DNA of 64,000 nt from Trinickia dabaoshanensis (GCF_002879885.1 NZ_PNYA01000031.1:25238-89237), one strand, 5' to 3'. Positions 1-9,188 are shown, counted from the first letter of the stretch. A program made the numbers and translations. Notes: a model not told the origin generated them from the letters alone.

Positions 1-255
1 GCGGGCCTGAGCTCGACTAATGCCGTCGATGGACACGGCGTGCCCGTGCGCCATTTCGGCGCGCTCCTGACGATGCCGCAATGGACCTCGCTCGCCGACA
101 AACTGAAGGCCGCCGGCACGCGGTTCGTGATCGAGCCGTACATTCGCTTCAAGGGCGAACCTGGCGAACAGGCCACCATGTTCTTTTTGGATCCGAGCGG
201 TAACGCGCTTGAATTCAAGTCGTTCGCTAACCTCGACATGCTGTTCGCGAAGTAG
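1..255 (+). CDS. VOC family (glyoxalase/dioxygenase-like) protein, C-terminal part
   Basis: The reading frame is open from the first base of the window, so this is the 3' part of a longer gene; the internal ATG at 40 is not assumed to be the start. The peptide has the last beta-alpha-beta-beta-beta unit of the vicinal oxygen chelate fold, with [15 protein letters not shown], where the Glu of the LEFK strand is the usual final metal ligand. Proteins of this type are small cytosolic metal enzymes (glyoxalases, dioxygenases, resistance proteins); the substrate cannot be told. It ends 18 bases before the homoserine-dehydrogenase-like gene, so the two may be cotranscribed. Confidence 0.8.
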   Translation, partial: AGLSSTNAVDGHGVPVRHFGALLTMPQWTSLADKLKAAGTRFVIEPYIRFKGEPGEQATMFFLDPSGNALEFKSFANLDMLFAK

Positions 256-273
256 GGCCAACGGAGAAACGTT

Positions 274-1269
274 ATGCAACGATGGAATGTCGCGATTACT
301 GGCTTCGGTGCGATTGGCCGAACGGTCGCCAGTTTGCTGTTGCAGCGACAGGCCCACTACGCCCAGCGCTACGGCGCGGACGTGCGTCTGACCGCCGTCT
401 GCGGTTCACGCGCGGGCCTGTATGTGCCCGAAGGTCTACCTGGACCATCTGGGCCGGCGCGGGAAGCACTGCAAGCCGGTTTGACTGGCGCGGAATTCAT
501 CGAACAGACCAACGCGCATGTGCTGATCGATGCCGGTCCGACAGACTTTGAAACAGGCGGCGCTGCTTACGTGTACATTCGCAGCGCACTGTCGCGCGGC
601 CTGAACGCCATCGCAATTTCCAAGGGCGCGCTGATCTTCGATCTCCCGGGACTGCGCGCGCTCGCAGCCGCCAACGGCGTCGCGTTGAAATTCAGTGGCG
701 CGACGGCCGCAGCGCTTCCCACGATCGATCTCCTTGAGCACAACCTCGCTGGATGCCGCGTGTTCAGGGTCGAGGGCATCTTCACCGCCACCACCAACTA
801 CGTGCTGAGCCAGATGATGGACGGCGTCGCGTTGCCGGATGCCGTAGCGCAAGCGCAGCAACTCGGCATGGCGGAGCCCGATCCCCGTTTCGACCTGGAA
901 GGCTGGGACACTGCCTGCAAGACCACGTTGATCGCCAACGCGATGTTCGATGCGAACATTACGTTGAGCAAGGTCGAGCGCCAAGGGATCGACCAGATCA
1001 CGCGGGGCGATGTCGACGGCTGGAAAGCAGCCGGCGTGGTGCCGAAACTCATCGGGGAAATCGTTCTCGGCGAACACGGCGTGAGCGCCGCCGTCGCGCT
1101 TCGGACCTATCCCGAGGATCATCCATTCGCGCAGGTCGGCGCGAAGATGAAGGCGATCAGCGTTCGGACCGACGCCATGGGAGAAATCATTGCGATCTGT
1201 CGGACCAGCCCGCTCGCCACAGCTGCCGCAGCGCTCAAGGATTTCGAACACATTTTGATGAAGAGATGA
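274..1269 (+). CDS. Homoserine dehydrogenase-like oxidoreductase, no ACT domain
   Basis: 331 residues. The N-terminal Rossmann fold has a GFGAIG dinucleotide loop at residues 10-15. The central region carries hallmarks of homoserine dehydrogenase: a lysine in AISKGAL near 117, VEGIFTATTNYVLSQM near 166-181 and DLEGWDTACK near 207-216. The family makes NAD(P)-dependent oxidation or reduction of homoserine/aspartate semialdehyde. The protein is about 100 residues shorter than housekeeping Hom because the C-terminal ACT regulatory domain is absent, so feedback control by threonine is not expected. A GGAG ribosome site precedes the ATG. It sits 3 bases before a glutamine amidotransferase gene, which suggests a small accessory operon rather than the main threonine pathway. 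The physiological substrate is uncertain. Confidence 0.8.
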   Translation: MQRWNVAITGFGAIGRTVASLLLQRQAHYAQRYGADVRLTAVCGSRAGLYVPEGLPGPSGPAREALQAGLTGAEFIEQTNAHVLIDAGPTDFETGGAAYVYIRSALSRGLNAIAISKGALIFDLPGLRALAAANGVALKFSGATAAALPTIDLLEHNLAGCRVFRVEGIFTATTNYVLSQMMDGVALPDAVAQAQQLGMAEPDPRFDLEGWDTACKTTLIANAMFDANITLSKVERQGIDQITRGDVDGWKAAGVVPKLIGEIVLGEHGVSAAVALRTYPEDHPFAQVGAKMKAISVRTDAMGEIIAICRTSPLATAAAALKDFEHILMKR

Positions 1270-1272
1270 GAC

Positions 1273-1965
1273 ATGAAGGTTCATGTACTGCAGCACGCGT
1301 CGTTTGAAGGGTTGGGCAACATGGAAACGTGGTTGCGCGAACGTGACGCGCAGGTGAGCTTTAGCCGCCTGTATGAATCCCCGGCACTTCCCGACCTTTC
1401 CGACTTGGACGATATCGACTTGCTCATCGCGCTCGGTGGCCCGATGAGCGTCAATGACGAAGCTACCCTGCCTTGGCTCGCACCCGAGAAACGCCTTATC
1501 GCAGCGGCGATCGACCGCGGAATCGGCGTGTTGGGTACTTGTCTCGGCGCGCAACTGATCGCGGCGGCAAAAGGCGCGAAGGTCTATCCTGCTGACGAGA
1601 AAGAGATAGGATGGCACGCCGTGTCCGGCACGTCGCGCGAAACGTCGGCATTCCGGCTTCCCGATCACGCCGAAGTATTTCATTGGCATGGCGAAACGTT
1701 CGACCTTCCCGCGCACGCGGTCAATCTGGCTCGCAGCGCTTCTTGTACGAACCAGGCATTTCAACTGGGTTCACGTGTGCTCGGCCTGCAATTCCATTTG
1801 GAAGTGACGCGCGACAGCGTGGCTCGCATGCTGGACCATTGCAAGTCCGACCTGGTAAGCGGGCGATATGTGCAATCGGAAAGCCAGATTCGGTCTTCGG
1901 CTGAATCCCGCTATGCAACATTGCAAACCCTGATGCACGGCGTGCTCGACTATATATCGGCTTGA
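1273..1965 (+). CDS. Class I glutamine amidotransferase (GATase1-like)
   Basis: 230 residues forming a stand-alone class I glutamine amidotransferase. The nucleophile elbow GVLGTCLGAQ places the catalytic Cys at 90, and GLQFHLEV gives the His175 and Glu177 partners, so the Cys-His-Glu triad is complete. The oxyanion strand LIALGGPMSV is also present. This group is often labelled GMP-synthase-like, but it lacks the ATP-pyrophosphatase and dimerisation domains of GuaA. It would release ammonia from glutamine or hydrolyse a gamma-glutamyl bond. The start is 3 bases after the homoserine-dehydrogenase-like stop, indicating translational coupling; a joint role in amino-acid metabolism is inference. 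Confidence 0.85.
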   Translation: MKVHVLQHASFEGLGNMETWLRERDAQVSFSRLYESPALPDLSDLDDIDLLIALGGPMSVNDEATLPWLAPEKRLIAAAIDRGIGVLGTCLGAQLIAAAKGAKVYPADEKEIGWHAVSGTSRETSAFRLPDHAEVFHWHGETFDLPAHAVNLARSASCTNQAFQLGSRVLGLQFHLEVTRDSVARMLDHCKSDLVSGRYVQSESQIRSSAESRYATLQTLMHGVLDYISA

Positions 1966-2767
1966 TCTAGAGCGTCTGATGACCGTAAACGCGAACGTAG
2001 CCGCCGTTCATGCGTCTTTGAGAATTGGGTGGCAAACGGTAATTCTTGGCCGCCTGCTGCTTCACGCTGCCTCTGCGGTGGCCTTATCCGACCTGCACCC
2101 AAGGTGCGGAAACTATGACCACTTCGAAGCCAGAACCTTGCCCATCAAAGCAAGCAGCCGGAGCCGCACAGGGCCCTGGTATAGCCATCTTGGGCCGCCT
2201 AAAACACCGCATGACGGACTTTATTCCGCGGCAGGATCGCGAAACCTTGGTTTGCGCGGGTCATGACGGACTTTGCATTCGAGCACAGCGTTGGGCGAGA
2301 GTCTTTTGATTCAAGAAGTTGTAGTCTGTCCCTTTGACGGACTTTATTCTCTCGGATCATTTTGATCCGATGGAATAAAGCCCGTCTTGGGAGAATAAAG
2401 CCAGTCTTGGGAACAGATGGCGGGCGACTCCATACGTCCCAGGGCTCGGCGCCCGCGAAAAGACAAGGAGTATCGCCCCGCGCGCGCTGGCGCGAACCCA
2501 CTCATTTGCAGCGAAGGACGCGCCCGCTGCTCCATTGGGTTCGACTGACGATATCGTCGAAGCACGTTGTTCGCGCGACTATCGGGACGGCAACGGCGCA
2601 ATTCGGCCGATTCTGTTGCCCCCCCCGACTACAAGTTCAGCGAGGCTTTCAGGGGTCCTCTTACCCAGCACACGACGTCTTCCTTTCCGGCACACGGTTT
2701 TCCTAGGCGGTCCACTGGGCTCCGTCACAGCGCCAGAAGCGCCACGGGACGAACGGCACGGCCGCGG
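1966..2767. other. Gene-free region with IS-end-like repeats
   Basis: About 800 bases with no credible protein. The left part (2212-2406) carries repeated 14-17-mers in both orientations, described separately. The right part includes a run of eight C near 2621 and only short, low-quality reading frames. The LysR gene reads into it from the right. It looks like a scar of past insertion and deletion. Confidence 0.6.
2212..2406. repeat. Cluster of direct and inverted GACGGACTTTATTC repeats (IS end-like)
   Basis: TGACGGACTTTATTC occurs at 2212-2226 and 2335-2349, with a variant (two-base insertion) at 2264-2280. The opposite orientation, GAATAAAGCCCGTC, occurs at 2373-2386, and a one-base variant at 2393-2406. 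Positions 2336-2386 form a long interrupted hairpin whose inner arms are TCGGATCA and TGATCCGA around a 3-base loop. Several short direct repeats at each end in opposing orientation is the organisation known for IS21-type elements. Here the two ends lie side by side with no transposase between, so the region is best read as a collapsed element. The family assignment is inference. Confidence 0.45.
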
Positions 2768-3685
2768 CTATTCCATGCCCGGAGGGAGCAACGCCGTATG
2801 GTGCCGCGCGATGCGTAACAACGCATCCAACTCTGATGCGTGTTGCGCATTCCTGTAGGCGAGGCCAAATCCGATCCAGAATTCCCTTTCCTTGAGCGGC
2901 CTGAAAGTCGCACCGGCGCGCCGCACCTTCGTCATCGACTTCGGTATGAAGCCGATGCCTCGTCCGCTCGCCACTTCGGCCAGCAGGAGGTGGTGATCCG
3001 CGGGTTCCGTCAGTCTGCGGCTCGGCGCATGTCCGAGCTTCGCGAACACTTCCTCGTAGTGATCGAAGAATCCGGGATTTGTTCGGCGCTGCGGCCAGAA
3101 CAGGGGTTGGTCATACAACTGCGCGATCGACAGGACTCTGTGTCGCGCGAGCGGATGCCGTGCGGGGATGACCGCGACCAGCGGCTCTTTGTGCAGCGGT
3201 TCAACCACCAACTCCCCTGTTGCGCTGGGCAGTCCGATCAAGGCGACATCGAGCGCGCCACGCTTTAGGCGCCGGATAAGCTCGACGGAAATGGCGGCAA
3301 CGAAAACAAGCGACCCGTCAGGAACCGCTTTCTTGAAGGCGGGCTCGAGGGAAGGAAAGACCTCCGGGTCGAAGACCTTGGTATAACCGACCCTGAGCTG
3401 CCGGGGCGTTCCCTTTGAATGCCGTCGTGCGATTTCGATCGCCTCTGCGGCCTGAAGCAGCGTCTTCCTGGCCCCTTTCAGGAGTGCGCTGCCCGCCGTC
3501 GTAAGTTCCGCGCCCGCCGAATCGCGATTGAGCAATGTCACCCCGAGTTCGCTCTCGAGCTGTTTGATTTGGCGACTTAGAGGCGGTTGTGACATGTGCA
3601 GTCGTTCGGCCGCGGCGCGGAAGGTGCCTTCCTCCGCCACTGCGACGAAGCACTCCAACTGGCGCAGATCGATTCGTATCCTCAT
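2768..3685 (-). CDS. LysR-type transcriptional regulator
   Basis: 305 residues, normal LysR length. The N-terminal winged helix-turn-helix (about residues 5-64) has the family signature with AAERLHMSQPPLSRQIKQLE. The rest is the periplasmic-binding-like effector domain, with the strand GRGIGFIPKSM near the C-terminus. It is transcribed divergently from the triple-CMD enzyme with about 90 bases between starts, the classic arrangement of a LysR activator and its target. Similarity in style to CatR/BenM regulators, which control aromatic degradation, fits a neighbour related to PcaC, but the inducer is unknown. No gene follows it downstream. Confidence 0.9.
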   Translation of the reverse strand: MRIRIDLRQLECFVAVAEEGTFRAAAERLHMSQPPLSRQIKQLESELGVTLLNRDSAGAELTTAGSALLKGARKTLLQAAEAIEIARRHSKGTPRQLRVGYTKVFDPEVFPSLEPAFKKAVPDGSLVFVAAISVELIRRLKRGALDVALIGLPSATGELVVEPLHKEPLVAVIPARHPLARHRVLSIAQLYDQPLFWPQRRTNPGFFDHYEEVFAKLGHAPSRRLTEPADHHLLLAEVASGRGIGFIPKSMTKVRRAGATFRPLKEREFWIGFGLAYRNAQHASELDALLRIARHHTALLPPGME

Positions 3686-3777
3686 GCAGAAAAGGTATCA
3701 CGAATTTGGTCTTTGCCCATTGCATCTTCCTGCCCGTATGCTCCGTTCCACTGACTTCGAGAAGGAGCAAATCAGCC

Positions 3778-5157
3778 ATGGATACGGGCAAGCGTAAGGA
3801 CTTTCCGCAGAGGATCACCGCAGCCGGAACGCCGGCAGCGGCCGAAGGCAAAACACAGATGATCGGATCTACGGATCAGACAGGCATGACGGCCCGCTTG
3901 GGCGTTTCGGCTGCCGGAACCAGTGCCGAACGTTATTCCCGGGGTATAGAGGTGCTGAAGAGGATCGGTGGCGCGGGCTACGATATCCCAGTCCACCGTC
4001 TGGCGCAGGTTGCTCCGGATTTGGCACGATTCACGGTTGAATTTGCCTACGGAGACATCCTGTCGCGGCCGGGGCTGGATCTGCGCCTTCGCCAGATCGC
4101 CACCGTTGCCGCGCTGATGGCCCATGGCAGCGTGCAACCGCAACTGAAATATCACATGACCGGCTTCCTCAATGCCGGCGGCGAGCCGGCAGAATTGGTC
4201 GAAATGCTGTTTCAGGCGATTGCTATCCTGGGGTTTCCGGTCGCGATCGACGCCGTGGGCATCGTTCGCGAGATCTTTCGGGAGCGCGGTCTAGTTTTCG
4301 ATCCGATAGCCCCAGTGTCCGACGATGGCACTGCGCGATATCAGCGGGGTCTCGAGGTGCTCGACGGCTTGATGGCCAATCCGGAGGCGTACATGGAAAA
4401 GCTGGAAAGCACTTCACCCGAACTCGCTCGTTGGTCGGTCGAGTTTGCGTTCGGTGAGATCTTCGGTCGCGAAGGACTCAATCCAAAGGCAAGACAGATC
4501 GCGATCATCTCGATGCTCGCGGCAGCCGGCAATCGTAGCGATCTGCTCCGCCTTCATATCGAAGCCGGGCTCAAGTCGGGCCTGTCCCGCACCGAGATCA
4601 CCGAAGCCCTGATGCAACTGGCTGTCTATGCCGGGTTCCCGAGCGCTCTCAATGCCTTTGGGGTTGCGAACGCCGTCTTCACGAAGCCGGAGCAAAAAGA
4701 GAAAGAAGGGGCAGGCGGCTGGGTAAGCGCGAATGCAATCGTCTCTGAACCTCGCAAGGCTCGCAGCGAACGCGGATTGGCGACACTCGCCAAGACTTCT
4801 GCCCAGGCGGGTGAGGCCGTGGTCAACAGCTTTAACGACCTGGCCCCAGATATCGGTCGCGCGATCGTCGAGCACTCCTATGGCGACATCTTCAACCGCG
4901 CCGGGCTCGACGCGAAAACGCGCGAGCTTGCCGCATGCTCGGCGCTCGCCGCGGTGGGAAGCAAAGCGACCGAGACGCCGCTGCGGGTCCATGCGAATGC
5001 GGCGCTGACGGCGGGCGCGACCCAGGCGGAAATCGTCGAAACGCTGCTAAACCTCCTTCCTTATCGCGGATATCCCGCAGTCGAGGAAAGCATGCGTGTC
5101 GTCGGCGAGGAATTCAGAAAGCGCAGCGATTCTGAAGTAGGCGCGCTAACTTCCTGA
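3778..5157 (+). CDS. Triple-domain carboxymuconolactone decarboxylase family protein
   Basis: Start chosen at the ATG preceded by GAGAAGGAG; a longer frame exists upstream but overlaps the LysR gene. The 459-residue product holds three tandem CMD domains at about residues 51-165, 187-300 and 328-450. Each begins with a helix of the form RGLEVL and contains a repeated block ending in GF(P) or GYP. Typical family members are single-domain (PcaC, about 130 residues) and oligomerise. None of the three copies has the CxxC of AhpD-type peroxidases, which favours a PcaC-like lyase or an uncharacterised activity. The copies are clearly diverged from each other, so the fusion is old. The divergent LysR gene is the likely regulator. 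Confidence 0.85.
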   Translation: MDTGKRKDFPQRITAAGTPAAAEGKTQMIGSTDQTGMTARLGVSAAGTSAERYSRGIEVLKRIGGAGYDIPVHRLAQVAPDLARFTVEFAYGDILSRPGLDLRLRQIATVAALMAHGSVQPQLKYHMTGFLNAGGEPAELVEMLFQAIAILGFPVAIDAVGIVREIFRERGLVFDPIAPVSDDGTARYQRGLEVLDGLMANPEAYMEKLESTSPELARWSVEFAFGEIFGREGLNPKARQIAIISMLAAAGNRSDLLRLHIEAGLKSGLSRTEITEALMQLAVYAGFPSALNAFGVANAVFTKPEQKEKEGAGGWVSANAIVSEPRKARSERGLATLAKTSAQAGEAVVNSFNDLAPDIGRAIVEHSYGDIFNRAGLDAKTRELAACSALAAVGSKATETPLRVHANAALTAGATQAEIVETLLNLLPYRGYPAVEESMRVVGEEFRKRSDSEVGALTS

Positions 5158-5562
5158 ATGCCGGCTTCGCTCGGATTCGACGTTCGGTTTTGGGAGCGGT
5201 CTATGTCGGCTTGGGGGCGAACTGGGACACGGGGCGCGGGTCTGTCCAGGCGGTTGCGTCGGCCGCCTGCGCGAAGAAACGCCGCCTCACCGTCAAAAGG
5301 CGTGCCTCGGTAACAGTGGTGCCGGCGTCCTCGGCGAGGCTCGCGAGCACCGGCGTCTTCGGCGCGCAGTGATTGGGCGTCACTGGTGGGCGACTCTGGA
5401 GACAATACGGGTCGAGCGCGGTACGCGCGCGACGCGGCAATGTGCCCTTACCGGTCGGCTGCGGTGGTTTATACGAAGCCCCGTTCCGTGCGGCTGCCGG
5501 TGCAAAACCGGCGTGCAACGTAGGGAAGCGCGCTTGCCGCGTCCGGCGGGGAAGTCATCCCG
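5158..5562. other. Intergenic region between convergent genes
   Basis: No gene was recognised. The only clear structure is a 6-bp hairpin at 5496-5512 (GCCGGT, loop GCAAA, ACCGGC). It lacks a following T tract and so is at best a weak terminator between the CMD gene and the convergent ribbon-helix-helix-like gene. Confidence 0.5.
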
Positions 5563-6012
5563 CTACGATTTCGCCGGTCGACCTGTCTTGACTGTTTCGA
5601 CCGCAGAAATCGCTGCCAGCAGCCGCTTGGGCGTGGTCGATTCGAGCAGGAGCAGGCCGGCCCGCAGTATTTCGCTCTTTTTCACCGAAACGCCTGCATC
5701 AAGACACTTCTGCTTCAGTGCTGCGATTTTTTCGTAGTCGGATTTCGGCATGGTGAAGCTGTCGCGCACGACCTTTTCTTTCTTCGCGCGCTTCGCTTTC
5801 ACCTCAGCGGTGGGCGCAACTGACGTCGGCTCGGTGGCTATGGCACGCTTCTGTTTTGCGACCTTGGCCGGAGCCGGTTTCGTAACGGCGACTTCGGCGG
5901 TCGGCGCCGTTGCTTCATGCGCCTGCTTGCCGTCAACATTCGCATGGCCGTTTGCATTCTTGGGAATGCGAACGACCTTCTTTGCAGGATTGCGGATGCT
6001 GGCTTCGCTCAT
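5563..6012 (-). CDS. Basic Ala/Lys-rich protein with C-terminal ribbon-helix-helix-like segment
   Basis: 149 residues. Residues 1-85 are low complexity, rich in Lys, Ala, Pro, Thr and Val and resemble a histone-H1-like tail. The C-terminal half begins with a short strand (DSFTMPKSDYEKIAALK) followed by two helices including KKSEILRAGLLLL, the pattern of a ribbon-helix-helix DNA-binding dimer. A nucleoid or plasmid-type DNA-binding role is inferred. The start ATG has a strong GAGAGGGG ribosome site. Two tandem 9-mers (ATAAACGGT, ATAAACAGT) lie 17-34 bases upstream and could be an autoregulatory operator. The exact family was not recognised. Confidence 0.65.
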   Translation of the reverse strand: MSEASIRNPAKKVVRIPKNANGHANVDGKQAHEATAPTAEVAVTKPAPAKVAKQKRAIATEPTSVAPTAEVKAKRAKKEKVVRDSFTMPKSDYEKIAALKQKCLDAGVSVKKSEILRAGLLLLESTTPKRLLAAISAVETVKTGRPAKS

Positions 6013-6028
6013 AATCCCCTCTCGATTG

Positions 6029-6046
6029 ATAAACGGTATAAACAGT
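6029..6046 (-). promoter_or_regulatory. Tandem 9-mer, possible operator of the RHH-like gene
   Basis: ATAAACGGT is followed immediately by ATAAACAGT in an AT-rich patch of otherwise GC-rich DNA, just upstream of the start of the ribbon-helix-helix-like gene. Ribbon-helix-helix dimers commonly bind short tandem or inverted repeats at their own promoter, so autoregulation is plausible. The minus strand here also reads TATACT, a possible -10. Confidence 0.35.
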
Positions 6047-6245
6047 ATATATCGTTTTGGAGCGTTCTCCAGTCCGCACCGACGGGGCTAATCGACGCGG
6101 CTGGCCCGCACGCAGATAAACTTCTCGAGGCCGACGAGCAAGTCCAAAAGCTACGCGCTTGATCGAAGTTCGCCTCTCCGAGATAAATGACGAGTGGGAC
6201 ATCGAGCGCGTGCTCGAGACCAATGCGTTAGCGCTCGCGTACCGA

Positions 6246-6632
6246 CTACAGCCGGTCGACGACCTTTTTTAAGCTCGCACGAGCTTGCTCCGCAATGCCC
6301 GCCAACGCAGCGTTCGAGATGCCTTGCATCGATGCGATCGGATCGACCGCCGCTACTTCGACTCGACCGGGCTGGATTTCTTGTACGACAACGTTGCAGG
6401 GCAACATCGTGCCTATTTTGTCCTCTGTTTGAAGAGCCTGGTGTGCCAGCGCGGGATTGCACGCCCCGAGAATGCGATAGCGGCGGAAATCCACGCCTAT
6501 TTTTGCCTTGAGCGCATGTTGGACGTCGATGTCCGACAGCACGCCGAATCCTTCGCTCTTGAGCGAGTCCACCGTTCGCGCGAGGGCGTCGTCGAACGAT
6601 GCGTCGAGCGTTTTTGCAAAATAGTAGGTCAT
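6246..6632 (-). CDS. DUF302 domain protein
   Basis: Start placed at the ATG (MTYYFAKTL) preceded by GGAGG six bases away; an upstream in-frame ATG at 6665 has no such site. The 128-residue product matches the DUF302 fold: an N-terminal helix-rich unit with SLKSEGFGVLSDIDVQHALK, then the ILGACNPALAHQAL segment that is characteristic of the family, and a C-terminal strand pair including LPCNVVVQE. DUF302 proteins are small cytosolic proteins of unknown function, often near stress, metal or energy genes. Here the gene lies back to back with the P-type ATPase gene, about 200 bases away. Confidence 0.85.
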   Translation of the reverse strand: MTYYFAKTLDASFDDALARTVDSLKSEGFGVLSDIDVQHALKAKIGVDFRRYRILGACNPALAHQALQTEDKIGTMLPCNVVVQEIQPGRVEVAAVDPIASMQGISNAALAGIAEQARASLKKVVDRL

Positions 6633-6837
6633 GGCCGAGCCTCCAAGTCGTGAACGAGCGCGCATCGAACATGCCCAAGATCAGCCATGCAACGAGCGCA
6701 GCCCAGCAAGACGCAGACGATCTACCGCGTGTCGATGCCGCTATTGTTCATCTGTCGAATCTCCTTCGAATTGATGCCGGTCAATCAGCGATCCGGTTTC
6801 GTCGGCGATAGTTCGTCGGTTAAGGGAGTAGACCGCC

Positions 6838-9183
6838 ATGGATTCGACGTTCGCGGCGCAAGCGCTGCAAGGCCTAAGCACCGCGGAAGCTGCCAGGCGA
6901 TTATCGACGGATGGCGCAAATGAGGTGGCCGAGCCGCGCGACCCGTTGATAAAACGCATCGCGGTGCGATTCTGGGCTCCGATACCGTGGATGCTGGAGG
7001 CGGCCATCGGGCTGCAGCTCATCACCGGTGAGCTGCTCGAAGCGCTCCTCATCGGTGCGCTGCTCGTTTTCAATGTCGTACTCGGGCTCGTTCAGGAAGA
7101 GCGTGCAACGGGGGTGCTGGATGCGTTGAAGCAAAAGCTCGCTCCTATGGCATCGGTACATCGCGACGGCGCCTGGTCCCGGATTCCCTCCGCGGACATC
7201 GTGGTCGGAGACTTAGTGCAGCTATCGCTAGGTTGCGTCGTACCGGCCGACCTGCGGATCCTGACGGGTTCCGTGCTGCTCGATCAGTCCATGCTTACGG
7301 GGGAGTCGGTACCGATCGAAGGGGGCGCCGGTTCGCAGGCCTATGCGGGTGCACTTGTGCGCCGCGGGAGTGCGACGGGCGTGGTCACCGCCACCGGGTC
7401 ACGTACCTATTTCGGCCGCACGGCCGAATTGGTCAAAATCGCCAGCAGTGAAAGCACCGAACAGCGCGCTGTCGAAGCGGTCGTGCGCAATTTGGCCGTC
7501 TTCAACGCGGCCGTCGTCGCGGGGCTCGTCGTTTATGTGCATATGGACGGCATGCTGCTCAGTCAAACGCTCCCGCTTGTTCTAACCGCTGTGCTCGCGT
7601 CGATTCCGGTGGCGTTACCCGCGACGTTCACGCTCGCGGGGGCGCTCGGCGCGCAGCGACTCGCGCGCGAGGGCGTGCTGCTCACGCGCCTGTCGGCCTT
7701 GCACGAGGCGGCAGCGGTCGACGTGCTATGCGTCGACAAGACCGGCACGCTCACGGCCAATACCGTGCGCGTCCAGACGGTTCGCTCGGCATCGCCTCAG
7801 TTGAGCGAAAGCGATGTCCTCGCTTACGCGGCACTGGCGAGCGCGGACGGCTCGCTCGACGCCGTCGACGCCGCTATCCGGCAGGCCAGTGCGCAACGGC
7901 CCTCGCCACTTCTCGCCGATGCGAGAGTGACCGCATTCATACCATTCGACCCCGGCAGCCGAACCTCGGAAGCGCGGATCGAAACCGTCAACGGAAGAAC
8001 GCTGCGCGTTCTGAAGGGCGCGCCGTCGGCGGTCGCCGTCGTGACGAGCGGCGAAGGCGCGCCGAACGCGCAGGCCGAGGTCCTCAGCCGGGAAGGACTA
8101 CGTGTGCTCGCCGTCGCATGCGGTGAAGCGCAGGGGCACCCGAACGTCATTGGTTTCATCGGCCTCGGCGATCCGCCGCGGCCCGATTCCGCACCGCTGC
8201 TCGCCCGCTTGCGCGCGCTCGGCGTTCGGCCCGTGATGGTCACCGGGGATGCCGCGCCGACGGCCGCGGTGGTGGCAGCGCAGGTCGGGCTCGGCGCGCG
8301 CGTCACCACACCGGCGCTTTGGAAAACGCAGCGCGCGCGCGACGACTTCGATGTGTTCGCCGAAGTATTTCCCGAAGACAAGTTTCATTTGATCAAGGCG
8401 TTTCAGGACACTGGTCACGTGGTAGCCATGTGCGGAGACGGCGTCAACGATGCGCCCGCGCTGCGTCAGGCTCAAGCGGGAATCGCCGTTGCGACGGCTA
8501 CCGACGCGGCGAAAAAGGCCGCGGCCATGGTTCTCACGCAGCCCGGCTTGAACGGCATCGTAACGGCGATCCTTGAGGGGCGGCGCGCATTCGAGCGACT
8601 CACCACGTATGCAACGAATGCGCTAGCCAAGAAATTTCAACTCGTGCTTTTTCTTGCCGCCGGCGTGCTGCTGACTGGGCAAGCGTTGCTCACGCCGATG
8701 CTGATGGCGCTGCTGCTCGTGACAGGCGATTTCATCACGATGGCATTGACGACGGACCGCGTAGCGCCGTCGAGTCGGCCGACCTCTTGGGACATTGCTC
8801 GCGTCACGCGCGCAGCGGCGCTTTACGGCCTCGGCCAATTGGCGTTCAGCACGGGGGTCATCGCCGTCGCCTATGTTCATGACGGTATGCCCGTTGAGCC
8901 ATTGCGCAGCCTGGCGTTTCTTACGCTCGTGCTCGGGAGCCAGGCCATCGTCTATGCCGCTCGCGAACGGCGGCAATCGGAGCGAACGCGACCGGGACGA
9001 TGGCTTATTACGTCCTCCGTCCTCGATGTTGGGCTTGCCGTTGCGCTGACGACGAACGGCGTATTCATGGCGCCGCTAAGCTTCTCGATCGCCGGGCAGG
9101 CGATGCTCGCAACGGTCGGCTTCTTTGTTCTCCTCGAACTTGCCAAGGCGGGGGGGTTACCCGATCACTTCGGTCCGAGATGA
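6838..9183 (+). CDS. P-type (P3A, plasma-membrane H+-ATPase-like) cation pump
   Basis: 781 residues with the full P-type ATPase plan. TGES of the actuator domain is at 154-157 and the phosphorylated Asp300 lies in DKTGTLT at 300-306. The hinge GDGVNDAPAL follows. Two membrane helices precede the actuator and two more follow it, the second containing LASIPVALPATFTLA. This Pro-rich fourth helix without a CPC or CPx motif is typical of P3A proton pumps rather than heavy-metal ATPases. Six helices follow in the C-terminal 200 residues. It would export protons across the inner membrane using ATP. The start has a GGGAG site. No regulatory C-terminal tail is visible. Confidence 0.88.
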   Translation: MDSTFAAQALQGLSTAEAARRLSTDGANEVAEPRDPLIKRIAVRFWAPIPWMLEAAIGLQLITGELLEALLIGALLVFNVVLGLVQEERATGVLDALKQKLAPMASVHRDGAWSRIPSADIVVGDLVQLSLGCVVPADLRILTGSVLLDQSMLTGESVPIEGGAGSQAYAGALVRRGSATGVVTATGSRTYFGRTAELVKIASSESTEQRAVEAVVRNLAVFNAAVVAGLVVYVHMDGMLLSQTLPLVLTAVLASIPVALPATFTLAGALGAQRLAREGVLLTRLSALHEAAAVDVLCVDKTGTLTANTVRVQTVRSASPQLSESDVLAYAALASADGSLDAVDAAIRQASAQRPSPLLADARVTAFIPFDPGSRTSEARIETVNGRTLRVLKGAPSAVAVVTSGEGAPNAQAEVLSREGLRVLAVACGEAQGHPNVIGFIGLGDPPRPDSAPLLARLRALGVRPVMVTGDAAPTAAVVAAQVGLGARVTTPALWKTQRARDDFDVFAEVFPEDKFHLIKAFQDTGHVVAMCGDGVNDAPALRQAQAGIAVATATDAAKKAAAMVLTQPGLNGIVTAILEGRRAFERLTTYATNALAKKFQLVLFLAAGVLLTGQALLTPMLMALLLVTGDFITMALTTDRVAPSSRPTSWDIARVTRAAALYGLGQLAFSTGVIAVAYVHDGMPVEPLRSLAFLTLVLGSQAIVYAARERRQSERTRPGRWLITSSVLDVGLAVALTTNGVFMAPLSFSIAGQAMLATVGFFVLLELAKAGGLPDHFGPR

Positions 9184-9188
9184 AAAAG

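Noticed and set aside
436..1764. 442-codon open frame on minus
   Set aside because: It lies antisense to two well-identified genes, is rich in Arg, His and Cys and shows no domain; a GC-rich shadow.
3589..3777. N-terminal extension of the triple-CMD protein
   Set aside because: It would overlap the divergent LysR gene; the ATG at 3778 has a strong ribosome site and leaves all three domains intact.
5461..5530. Possible cobalamin riboswitch
   Set aside because: The short hairpin and CCGGTGCAAAACCGG text drew attention, but the B12 box and core elements are absent on both strands and the site lies between gene 3' ends.
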